The translations under genes were made by a program, and so were the position numbers. The notes under the pieces are model-generated. The model was not told the origin of the DNA. It saw only the letters and a program-made list of their open reading frames with translations, and made no database searches. Shown here piece after piece: positions 1-6,068 of a DNA stretch of 9,974 nt (its first letter is position 1; every line of letters begins with the position of its first letter). Source of the stretch: Anaerolineae bacterium (GTDB lineage Bacteria > Chloroflexota > Anaerolineae > B4-G1 > SLSP01); assembly GCA_016928755.1 (NCBI GenBank), contig JAFGKB010000154.1, positions 1 through 9,974 on the forward strand. Reading direction: 5' to 3'.

Positions 1-886
1 CCACCCCTTGTTCCCCACGATGTGCCGTAACCGTTACTGCGGCCCCTGCCTTGCTGTACTTAATTGCATTATCCAGCAAATTCAGGAACACCTGCTTTAA
101 ACGGTCTGTGTTCCCCAGGATCAGGGGTAGGGGGGAATCTGTTTCCAGTGAGAGTGTAATGCCCTTTTCTGTTGCCTGCGGTGTAGCTTGCAGCACCGTC
201 TCTTCCACCAGGTTCAGCAAATTCAACGGGCGGCGTGGTAATTCCGCTGCCGTCTCCAGCCGTCCCAGTTCCAGCATATCGTTAACCAACCGCGCCATCC
301 GCTGTGCCTCGTCCCGTGAAAGTGACAGCGATTGCTGGTGCAAGTTCTCCCCCACATCTTTAAGCCCCAGTATCTCCAGGTGCGTCATAATCGTTGCGAT
401 AGGTGTGCGCAGCTCGTGGGCTAGGTCGTTAATCAGTGTGCGGCTGCTGTGTTCCGTGCGATGCTGGGCCGTCACATCCAGCAAAAACACAAAATCGTGC
501 GCATCCCAGGGCGTAATCCACCACCGGGCGATCTTCCCCGATGCAAAGGTCACATTGCGGTAGCGACCGGCTCCGGCGGCATCTTGCCGGGCCGCAACAC
601 AATCCCCGGATAGCAGCTCCGTCCACTCCGCATCGGGTAGCGTACCCTCACTCTCCGGCAAGCGCAACAACTGCCGCGCATAGGGATTCGCGTAAGAATA
701 ACCCTGGGTATCCAGTACCAGCACCCCGAAGGGTGCATCCTCCAACACCGCCAGCAGTGGCATCCCCTCATCGAACCGTCTTGATCCCTGGGGCCGTCTT
801 GCCGCCAGCCAGTATACCAATATCCCTATCCCTATGGACACCAGCAGCACAACAAACCCTAGCACCTTCAAATCCAAAATCAGCAT
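1..886 (-). CDS. Sensor histidine kinase, PhoR-like (partial, C-terminus beyond left edge)
   Basis: Reading leftward from the ATG at 886 gives 295 uninterrupted codons down to the window edge, so the gene is cut by the window and not broken. Residues 9-28 are one hydrophobic membrane anchor with almost nothing outside. Residues 43-140 look like a PAS sensor: it opens with a 'DAPFGVLVLD' run and is followed by 'YANPYARQLL'. The H-box LAHELRTP places the phospho-accepting His at residue 157 (bases 416-418), and the N-box LLDNAIKYS is at residues 270-278. The G-boxes of the ATPase domain lie off the window. HisKA-type kinases of this layout (PhoR) normally phosphorylate an OmpR-class regulator encoded next to them, presumably further left or absent. 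The gene starts 42 bp after the RloB stop, so read-through is possible, but its GC-rich composition (for example 34/60 in 361-420) differs from that pair. The start is preceded by a TATAAT and a poorly spaced GGGG. Confidence 0.93.
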   Translation of the reverse strand, partial: MLILDLKVLGFVVLLVSIGIGILVYWLAARRPQGSRRFDEGMPLLAVLEDAPFGVLVLDTQGYSYANPYARQLLRLPESEGTLPDAEWTELLSGDCVAARQDAAGAGRYRNVTFASGKIARWWITPWDAHDFVFLLDVTAQHRTEHSSRTLINDLAHELRTPIATIMTHLEILGLKDVGENLHQQSLSLSRDEAQRMARLVNDMLELGRLETAAELPRRPLNLLNLVEETVLQATPQATEKGITLSLETDSPLPLILGNTDRLKQVFLNLLDNAIKYSKAGAAVTVTAHRGEQGV

Positions 887-895
887 AGTCCCCTG

Positions 896-901
896 ATTAT
901 A
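896..901 (-). promoter_or_regulatory. Candidate -10 element (TATAAT) just before the histidine kinase start
   Basis: A perfect TATAAT lies on the minus strand 9 bases upstream of the kinase ATG, so transcription would begin about 3 bases before the start codon. The hexamer 17 bases further up is ATAGCA, a poor -35. The only Shine-Dalgarno-like string, GGGG, is just 3 bases from the ATG. This is either a near-leaderless promoter or a chance match in an AT-rich gap. Confidence 0.35.
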
Positions 902-928
902 GACATATTTCGTTTGTTTGCTATTACC

Positions 929-1600
929 TTATGTTTTGCTCTGTCCTAATATACTCTCCACCAATAAGTATACTCGTGTTCCAAAGCTATTAGGCCACCG
1001 GTGCTCTGGATGGTTGTCCAGGCTCTTGGCTCTATCAATCGCAATGTGTATATAAGGTAAGAACATTGCGGTATCTGGATCCCTTTTATTATAGCTCCCC
1101 AATACTTTAACCAGTTCTTTCTCTATTCTGGTTCTGTCCTTTCTTGAGTGCTCATTTCTCTCTAATACAGCTAACTCTTTCGTGGTGTAATCTTCGGGGG
1201 CCTTAATATGTAGTAACAGCCATACCTCAAAACATGGATTACTTACTGCCATTTGGTAATTTTTCTGGTTACATTGGGTGGCAATTAAACTTAATTTCTG
1301 TTCTCCCCACTGGTCTAGGTCTATCACCATCCAGAGTTGGTCATCTTTCTTTAGAGAATATTCCTTTCTAAACTCATCTAACCTTTGCATTACATATTCT
1401 GGCGATGATTTGCTTTTGTTCTCTTCCTTTCTTTCCAGAACTTCTATATGTACTCTTGGATTAAAATAATATTCTTTTGAGATCATATCCTCAAAGTATT
1501 TCTTCTCGGTGCAAGTTCCCTCTGTGGCGATAATGATAAGCCTGTAGTCCTTTATCCCGCTGGTCCGGATCCGTGGTCTGAATTCTCGCTTACCTGGCAT
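929..1600 (-). CDS. rloB: RloB-family protein, probable effector of an AbiL-type defence pair
   Basis: This is a 223-residue protein of typical RloB-family length. The conserved N-terminal block IIATEGTCTEKKYF has Glu27 in the position of the TOPRIM-like 'E-G-x-T-E' motif. It is followed by VIDLDQW with an Asp-x-Asp pair (Asp94, Asp96) and the RloB hallmark SNPCFEVWLLLH (residues 120-131). Glu plus Asp-x-Asp is the metal-binding pattern of TOPRIM nucleases and topoisomerases, so a nucleic-acid-cleaving role is inferred, not shown. In known systems (AbiLii of lactococcal AbiL; RloB of the Campylobacter restriction loci) this family sits beside an ABC/OLD-like ATPase, as here: the ATPase stop is 6 bp upstream, implying translational coupling. 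Its only ribosome site is a weak AAAGAG inside the end of the ATPase gene. Base composition is AT-rich (22/60 GC in 1381-1440) compared with the flanks, which suggests acquisition. No terminator is visible before the kinase gene. Confidence 0.88.
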   Translation of the reverse strand: MPGKREFRPRIRTSGIKDYRLIIIATEGTCTEKKYFEDMISKEYYFNPRVHIEVLERKEENKSKSSPEYVMQRLDEFRKEYSLKKDDQLWMVIDLDQWGEQKLSLIATQCNQKNYQMAVSNPCFEVWLLLHIKAPEDYTTKELAVLERNEHSRKDRTRIEKELVKVLGSYNKRDPDTAMFLPYIHIAIDRAKSLDNHPEHRWPNSFGTRVYLLVESILGQSKT

Positions 1601-1606
1601 AATCTA

Positions 1607-2956
1607 TTACTCTTTAGCCCATTCTAACTCTGAGACATTTCCAATAATGGGAATGGCGCCAAATCTTCCTAACAGGTAGCCTTTCTGAATATCTTTATCA
1701 TACCTAGGCATAAACTCTTCCAACGAATAGATATTAGATGCTCCTTCTCCACTTTTTTCGACAAACCAGATTTCATCTCTCCGTAATAAATCCAGGTCCA
1801 GCAAATGTGATTCATGGGTTGTGACGATAAGTTGGCTCTCTTGCCCCGTTCCACTGTTTAAAAAGTGTTCCAATAGTTTATAGCTTAGGTGAGGGTGCAA
1901 ACTCCGGTCAAGTTCATCAATAACAAGGACCCGGTTATTGTGAAGTAGATCAAATAGGCCTGGCGTTAGATCTAGCAATCTTTGTGTGCCATCTGATTCA
2001 TCGCTGATTTCTAAACATATCTCTTCATCGCATCCCGCCATCTTATGTTTGGTCATAAGCTTTTTAACTTCTAATTCCTCGTCTTGGTTTAGGCGTAAAA
2101 TATAGTGCCGGTTATTGGGTGTGCTAAGTGAGATATTTTTCCCCGGCGTTAAATCCGTGATGAGTTCGGCTCTTAGTGCATCTGGCAAGACAGAGAGTTC
2201 TGTGTCCATATCCACTGGCTCTAACGAAAGCCCCGTTATCCCTGTGTCGAAAAGCCTTAAGTATTCAGATAGTGAGTTACTGAGTTCATCACCTTGGCTC
2301 ACACTGATACCTAACCCTCGAAACCGTGTATCAGGAAAAATAATTTCGAGCACTTTGTCAAACCACATATGAGCATCTTCAAAGTGTTTGACGTTGCGCT
2401 CAATGGACTCTGTTAAGAATAGTTGGTTGGGTCGTGTGCCTTTGGCGACGAAATCGAGAAATTGTTTATCCTCTTTATCTTCAAACGTGATATCGCCAAA
2501 TGCAACTTCTACTGTGAGTGCTTCTGTGGTCTCCCGTTCAAAAATCATCCGTTGGCTTTTCTTGCTGATACTATAGAGCCATTCGCTGTGTATTTTCTGG
2601 GCGTCTAACTCAAATCCATAGGCATAGTAGTTCCCGTTGATCTTGAACTCGAACTCAAACTTTGAGGGAGTTTTTGCACCCTCTACTTGTAACTTGTGGT
2701 AATTTACGGGTATCTTTTGTTTAGGCTTGGTCCCGTTAATTATTAATTCCTGTGCGAAACTCATTGCCTTTATGAGATTTGATTTACCTGATGCATTAGC
2801 CCCGTATATCACCGCCGAGCGTAATAAATCTATGCCGTTCCATGCCTTATCCCTGATGATATGATTAGGATGTTTCCTGGCTCGGCCTGTAATCATTGAG
2901 AATTCTACCTCTTCGTTAAAAGAGAGATAATTTCTCGTAATAAATCGTATAAGCAT
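1607..2956 (-). CDS. ABC/OLD-like ATPase (AAA_15/AAA_21, RloA/AbiLi-like), defence partner of RloB
   Basis: This is a 449-residue soluble ATPase. It begins MLIRFITRNYLSF, the usual first strand and helix of RloA/AbiLi-like ATPases. Walker A GANASGKS is at residues 52-59 (Lys58). The ABC-signature-like SDGTQR is at 321-326, Walker B VLVIDE at 343-348 (Asp347, Glu348) with the D-loop after it, and the switch His in VTTHES is at 381. Residues 60-320 form the long, poorly conserved insertion of these SMC-like enzymes. All nucleotide-binding motifs are intact. It probably senses infection or DNA and controls the RloB protein encoded 6 bp downstream. The start at 2956 is chosen because TTAGGAG stands 8 bases ahead and homologous proteins begin at this block. 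A further in-frame ATG at 3181 would add 75 unrelated residues, run through the promoter region and overlap the divergent gene. The OLD family fuses ATPase and TOPRIM; here they are two genes. Confidence 0.9.
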   Translation of the reverse strand: MLIRFITRNYLSFNEEVEFSMITGRARKHPNHIIRDKAWNGIDLLRSAVIYGANASGKSNLIKAMSFAQELIINGTKPKQKIPVNYHKLQVEGAKTPSKFEFEFKINGNYYAYGFELDAQKIHSEWLYSISKKSQRMIFERETTEALTVEVAFGDITFEDKEDKQFLDFVAKGTRPNQLFLTESIERNVKHFEDAHMWFDKVLEIIFPDTRFRGLGISVSQGDELSNSLSEYLRLFDTGITGLSLEPVDMDTELSVLPDALRAELITDLTPGKNISLSTPNNRHYILRLNQDEELEVKKLMTKHKMAGCDEEICLEISDESDGTQRLLDLTPGLFDLLHNNRVLVIDELDRSLHPHLSYKLLEHFLNSGTGQESQLIVTTHESHLLDLDLLRRDEIWFVEKSGEGASNIYSLEEFMPRYDKDIQKGYLLGRFGAIPIIGNVSELEWAKE

Positions 2957-2982
2957 CTTTTGTGCTCCTAAAATCGAATTTA

Positions 2983-3001
2983 AAAGAGATAAAATCTCTT
3001 T
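2983..3001 (-). repeat. Perfect inverted repeat (8-3-8) in the ATPase leader, possible operator
   Basis: AAAGAGAT and ATCTCTTT are separated by AAA, with no mismatch. On the minus strand it begins about 2 bases after the predicted transcription start and ends 26 bases before the ATPase ATG. That position suits a repressor site or a 5' hairpin. No regulator gene is encoded in the pair, so a chromosomal or self-regulating factor would have to bind it. Confidence 0.6.
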
Positions 3002-3009
3002 ATAAGAAT

Positions 3010-3038
3010 ACTGTAGCATATTTTTACACATTTGTCTA
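3010..3038 (-). promoter_or_regulatory. Candidate sigma-70 promoter for the ATPase-rloB pair
   Basis: On the minus strand TAGACA (3038-3033, five of six consensus bases) is followed after exactly 17 bases by TACAGT (3015-3010). The -10 hexamer has an extended TG one base ahead (TGCTACAGT). Transcription would start near 3003, giving a leader of about 47 bases that carries the inverted repeat at 2983-3001. Confidence 0.55.
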
Positions 3039-3105
3039 TACCCACCAGGTGAAATCTGGTTTTGATAGTAGTAAGTTAAGGCTTTTGTAATCTGGTTGGT
3101 TCCTG

Positions 3106-3134
3106 TTGCACCGTCCCCTATTACAAGGTACAAT
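3106..3134 (+). promoter_or_regulatory. Candidate promoter of the TIM-barrel gene, possibly leaderless
   Basis: TACAAT (3129-3134, one mismatch to TATAAT) lies 17 bases after TTGCAC (3106-3111, only the TTG matches). The expected start of transcription is about 3141, the A of the ATG itself. The only Shine-Dalgarno-like string, ACAAGG at 3123-3128, is 12 bases from the ATG and would lie upstream of the predicted transcript. Confidence 0.35.
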
Positions 3135-3140
3135 TCAACT

Positions 3141-4592
3141 ATGATACGTAAATACTGGTGGGTGCTCTTACTCATAATCATCCTGGGCGGTTATTGGCTG
3201 CTCCCGATCTCCGGTCAGGTCATCATCGTGCCGGGGGACGAAGCTGCCTTAACTTGGCCGCGTTTCCGCGTCGATCCTCCCATTGCTAAACCTGGTGATC
3301 CTGTCCGTGTCTGGATTACCGATGCTCAACCTTGGCCCTTTGTTCTCCTGACTATCAACGGTGAGCCGGCAACCCCGGAAGGCTGGCACGAGAACCCCGG
3401 CGGCACGTATACCTGGATATGGGGCTTCGCCGCGCCAGAGGATGGTGCTTATGACCTCATCTTCTATCACGACTGCCATACCGGCTGTGTTGAGCGGGGG
3501 CAAGTGGCGGTTGGTGTTCAGCCGGACACGCAATCTATAGACCCTATCCCCACAAAACTGGGCTTGGTATTACCTAGCCAGGAACGTGATTGGCATAACC
3601 GCAGTGGATGGGCCGTCGAGATCGCTTATGCCAGCCGTTCTGAGGAGCTTTATTGGGGACTGGATGATCTGGCGATGCGGGTGGCCCAACACCAAGCCAA
3701 GGGGCTGCGGGTGCTGCTCCGGGTTGATTATGACTCACAACAGAGCTTGCCCGCCACCGGTAACTATTTGATGCTCACTGAGTACCTGGACTATTTGCGC
3801 CGCCTGGCACGCGATGACCGTTTCCAGGGGATCTATGGCTACATTATCGGCAATGATTATAACGTTCTGGATGCCAACACATTGGACCCGGAAAACCCCG
3901 TTACCCCTGAGTGGTACGCGCGTATCTTCAGCGGTTATGGGGAAGATGTCACCCATAGTGACAATGCTGTACAGGTTATCCATACCGAAAATCCCCAGGC
4001 CCGCGTGTTGGTCGGCCCGGTACGCCCCTGGTGTTTTGATCAAGACGGTGCTCAGACCTATACTATAGACGTGCCGTGGCTTAACTATATGAATACCTTG
4101 GTGACATATCTTGACCAGGTAACCCAGGAAAAGGCCGCCGCCGGTATCCCCTTGGTTGCACCGGATGGTTTCGATGTTCAATCTCCGGGCCGTCCCGATG
4201 CACCGGAGTTAGGTGTTCACCTGCGGGCCGATGAGCCGTTGGTGGATCTGCCCCGCGCCGCGTGGAATGGTGCCCAGGCCGGTTTCCGCGTCTACCGGGA
4301 TTGGATCGCCATTATCAATGATTATCCTTCAATGCGTGGTTTGCCGGTCTACATTATTTCCACCAATACCTATGATCGTGAGTCCGAGATTCCCCCGGCC
4401 CAGAACTACCCCCAGGGTTGGTTGACCAATGCCCTGGCGGTGGTGGAAACCGATCCTCAGATTGTGGCCCTGTGTTGGTTCCTGGATGATTTTCCCCATA
4501 GTGAACAGTGGAATTGGTTCAGTCTGAGCCAACAGCCTGGCCGGTTGGTCGATGCGGCTGCGGAATTTGATACCCTATTGAGAGGTGAGTAA
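3141..4592 (+). CDS. Signal-anchored extracytoplasmic protein with Ig-like and TIM-barrel (glycosidase-like) domains
   Basis: The product is 483 residues. The first 24, MIRKYWW followed by a Leu/Ile-rich core, form an uncleaved anchor or signal peptide, so the protein acts outside the membrane. Residues about 40-126 look like a beta-sandwich (Ig/FN3-like) with a possible disulphide between Cys112 and Cys116. Residues about 138-480 resemble a glycoside-hydrolase-type TIM barrel: strand 'KLGLVLP', helix 'GLDDLAMRVAQH', strand 'GLRVLLRVDYD', strand 'GIYGYIIGNDYN', strand 'LPVYIISTNT' and final strand 'IVALCWFLDD'. In clan-A glycosidases the fourth-strand motif is usually GNE; here it is GND (Asp239), so catalysis is uncertain. 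Substrate cannot be named. The ATG at 3141 is preferred over 3096, which would put 15 polar residues ahead of the anchor. The gene is followed 7 bases later by the response-regulator start, whose ribosome site overlaps its end. Confidence 0.8.
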   Translation: MIRKYWWVLLLIIILGGYWLLPISGQVIIVPGDEAALTWPRFRVDPPIAKPGDPVRVWITDAQPWPFVLLTINGEPATPEGWHENPGGTYTWIWGFAAPEDGAYDLIFYHDCHTGCVERGQVAVGVQPDTQSIDPIPTKLGLVLPSQERDWHNRSGWAVEIAYASRSEELYWGLDDLAMRVAQHQAKGLRVLLRVDYDSQQSLPATGNYLMLTEYLDYLRRLARDDRFQGIYGYIIGNDYNVLDANTLDPENPVTPEWYARIFSGYGEDVTHSDNAVQVIHTENPQARVLVGPVRPWCFDQDGAQTYTIDVPWLNYMNTLVTYLDQVTQEKAAAGIPLVAPDGFDVQSPGRPDAPELGVHLRADEPLVDLPRAAWNGAQAGFRVYRDWIAIINDYPSMRGLPVYIISTNTYDRESEIPPAQNYPQGWLTNALAVVETDPQIVALCWFLDDFPHSEQWNWFSLSQQPGRLVDAAAEFDTLLRGE

Positions 4593-4599
4593 TATTATT

Positions 4600-5232
4600 A
4601 TGAATGTTCCTACCCGTGTCTTGCTGGCCGATGACCATCCTGCTTTGCGGGTTGGGCTATGTGTGCTTCTGGATCGTGAGCCTGATATTCAGGTAACCGG
4701 TGAAGCCGATGCTGGCTCTACTGCATTCTCTATGCTCCAGACCGGCCAATTTGATGTCGCCGTCTTAGATTGCCAACTGCCGGAGCTTGATGGTGTAGCT
4801 GTAGCGCAACAAGTACACCGGCAGTCCCTCCCTGTGCGCGTTGTTGCCCTTTCAGCTTATGATGATGACCGTTATCTTGCGGGTATGCAGGAAGCCGGGG
4901 CGATTGGCTATTTGCTCAAGAATGAGGCCCCGACTTGCATTGTGGATGCCGTGCGGGCGGCTGTGCGTGGTGAATCCCTGTGGACTCCTGAGCAGCAATC
5001 CCGTATCCAGCACTGGCAGAGTGAGGTCGCCCGCTTGTGGGATTCCTTAACGGCCAGGGAACGTGAGGTGCTCCAACTGGTCACCGAGGGCCTGAGTAAC
5101 AAAGAGATTGCCCAGGCTTTGACTGTTACCGTGCGCACCGCCGACTTTCACGTTAGCAATATCCTGCGCAAACTCAATGCCGTCTCCCGCGTAGAAGCCG
5201 CTGTTTGGGCCAGGGAACACGCGGGGACTTAG
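4600..5232 (+). CDS. NarL/FixJ-family response regulator
   Basis: This 210-residue two-domain regulator has a receiver domain at residues 5-120, with the acidic pair Asp11/Asp12, phospho-acceptor Asp57 (in VLDCQLPELDG), Ser85 and Lys107. A LuxR-type helix-turn-helix covers 146-208 (LTAREREVL, GLSNKEIA, then the recognition stretch RTADFHVSNILRKL). All signalling residues are intact. When phosphorylated by a histidine kinase it should dimerise and bind DNA. Regulators of this class usually pair with HisKA_3 (NarX/DegS-type) kinases, and none is present here; the kinase at the left edge is of another class. The ATG at 4600 is chosen because AGAGGTGAG ends 10 bases before it. A GTG at 4585 in frame lies inside that ribosome site and overlaps the upstream gene. 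It forms a coupled operon with the TIM-barrel protein, possibly controlling its expression. Confidence 0.95.
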   Translation: MNVPTRVLLADDHPALRVGLCVLLDREPDIQVTGEADAGSTAFSMLQTGQFDVAVLDCQLPELDGVAVAQQVHRQSLPVRVVALSAYDDDRYLAGMQEAGAIGYLLKNEAPTCIVDAVRAAVRGESLWTPEQQSRIQHWQSEVARLWDSLTAREREVLQLVTEGLSNKEIAQALTVTVRTADFHVSNILRKLNAVSRVEAAVWAREHAGT

Positions 5233-5240
5233 CAGTCCCC
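5223..5240 (+). repeat. Hairpin spanning the response-regulator stop codon
   Basis: GGGGACT and AGTCCCC form a perfect 7-bp stem with loop TAGC, and the TAG stop codon lies in the loop. No T-run follows. It sits 25 bases before the main terminator and could help stabilise the 3' end of the mRNA. Confidence 0.55.
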
Positions 5241-5264
5241 CTTGGAGCATAGAGTAGGCAGCTC

Positions 5265-5303
5265 GTCCTGGACTGCCAAGTCCAGGACATTTTCATTTTT
5301 CAC
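5265..5303 (+). terminator. Rho-independent terminator of the TIM-barrel/response-regulator operon
   Basis: GTCCTGGACT and AGTCCAGGAC make a perfect 10-bp stem with a GCCA loop at 5265-5288. The tail ATTTTCATTTTTC follows on the plus strand. The methyltransferase stop codon from the opposite strand (5293-5295) lies within the T-rich tail, so the same hairpin also follows that gene, but no T-run is present on that side. Confidence 0.9.
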
Positions 5304-6054
5304 ATATAGCCTCTACCACCAACAGCGCCGCCTCCGGATAATACGGTGTGAACTCGTAATCCGCAAATTCTCCCTTAACCTTGAATCCCGTCTCGACCAA
5401 AATCCGGTGAATCTCCTCATAAGTCACCGTACTGGTCCAGGACTGCTGCTCAATACTCTGGATAAGCCGGCCCTCTTCGTAAACCTCAAACAATAACGTA
5501 ACCTGTATTTGCCCGTTATCCAGCGCCTGGCTTCCTACCATACGGCGATATTCCCGCCCCTCATACTGCACATATCCGGCCGGTGAGAGTGGTGAGGATT
5601 GCATCAATCCCAGAAATACATCAAAGACCAACAATCCGCCGGGCTGTAGGTGTTGTGCGATATTATACAGGGATGCCAGCCGCTCCTGCATATTGAGAAA
5701 GTGGTCGAAACTTCCGGAGAGAATCGCCAAGGGGTAGGTACGCGCTAATTTAAAGGTCGCAGCAGCGTCCGGTACAATGGTAACCAATTCACTTAACTCC
5801 GGTCGTTTGGCTAGTTTAGACTCTAATTGGGTCCGCATACCGGGGGATGGCTCGATGCATACCACGTGGGTCCCGGCTTCCGCCATTGGAAAAGCTACCC
5901 GTCCTGTACCTGCTCCGACATCTAAAACAGTATTAACCTGTCCGGCATAGTGACAGAAAAAAGGCACATTTTGCTTACGGTCAAACAGATCGTATAAGTG
6001 CGCGGCTTGTTCATAACCCTGATCTTCCAAGATTTCTAACATTAAACCTTCCAT
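5293..6054 (-). CDS. Class I SAM-dependent methyltransferase
   Basis: The protein of 253 residues has the SAM-binding fold. Motif I VLDVGAGTGR is at residues 43-52 and the ribose-binding acid at the end of strand 2 is Glu68 (VCIEPS). A motif IV-like AILSGSFDHFLN and a post-motif HLQPGGLLVFDVF follow. The C-terminal part, with 'EYRRMV' and 'SWTSTVTYEEIHRILVETGF', resembles the small-molecule methyltransferases of the Methyltransf_11/25 group; the substrate cannot be told. It is the last gene of the ABC-transporter operon. A GTG at 6069 overlaps the permease stop, but the ATG at 6054 has GGAGGGG five bases ahead and is the more likely start. Co-transcription with a drug-type exporter could mean modification of an exported or toxic compound, though this is inference. 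Confidence 0.87.
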   Translation of the reverse strand: MEGLMLEILEDQGYEQAAHLYDLFDRKQNVPFFCHYAGQVNTVLDVGAGTGRVAFPMAEAGTHVVCIEPSPGMRTQLESKLAKRPELSELVTIVPDAAATFKLARTYPLAILSGSFDHFLNMQERLASLYNIAQHLQPGGLLVFDVFLGLMQSSPLSPAGYVQYEGREYRRMVGSQALDNGQIQVTLLFEVYEEGRLIQSIEQQSWTSTVTYEEIHRILVETGFKVKGEFADYEFTPYYPEAALLVVEAICEK

Positions 6055-6068
6055 ATCCGCCCCTCCCA

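Noticed and set aside
51..888. Plus-strand open frames at 51-563 and 541-888
   Set aside because: They are antisense to the histidine kinase, whose H-box and N-box are clearly readable on the minus strand. Their Ser- or Pro-rich translations have no domain features.
2957..3181. N-terminal extension of the ATPase by 75 residues to an ATG at 3181
   Set aside because: The extension would cross the promoter and the start of the divergent gene, lacks a ribosome site, and has no family-like sequence. The ATG at 2956 has TTAGGAG at good spacing.
3735..4181. Minus-strand open frame of 148 codons within the TIM-barrel gene
   Set aside because: It is antisense to a well-supported gene, and its translation has no recognisable motif or ribosome site.
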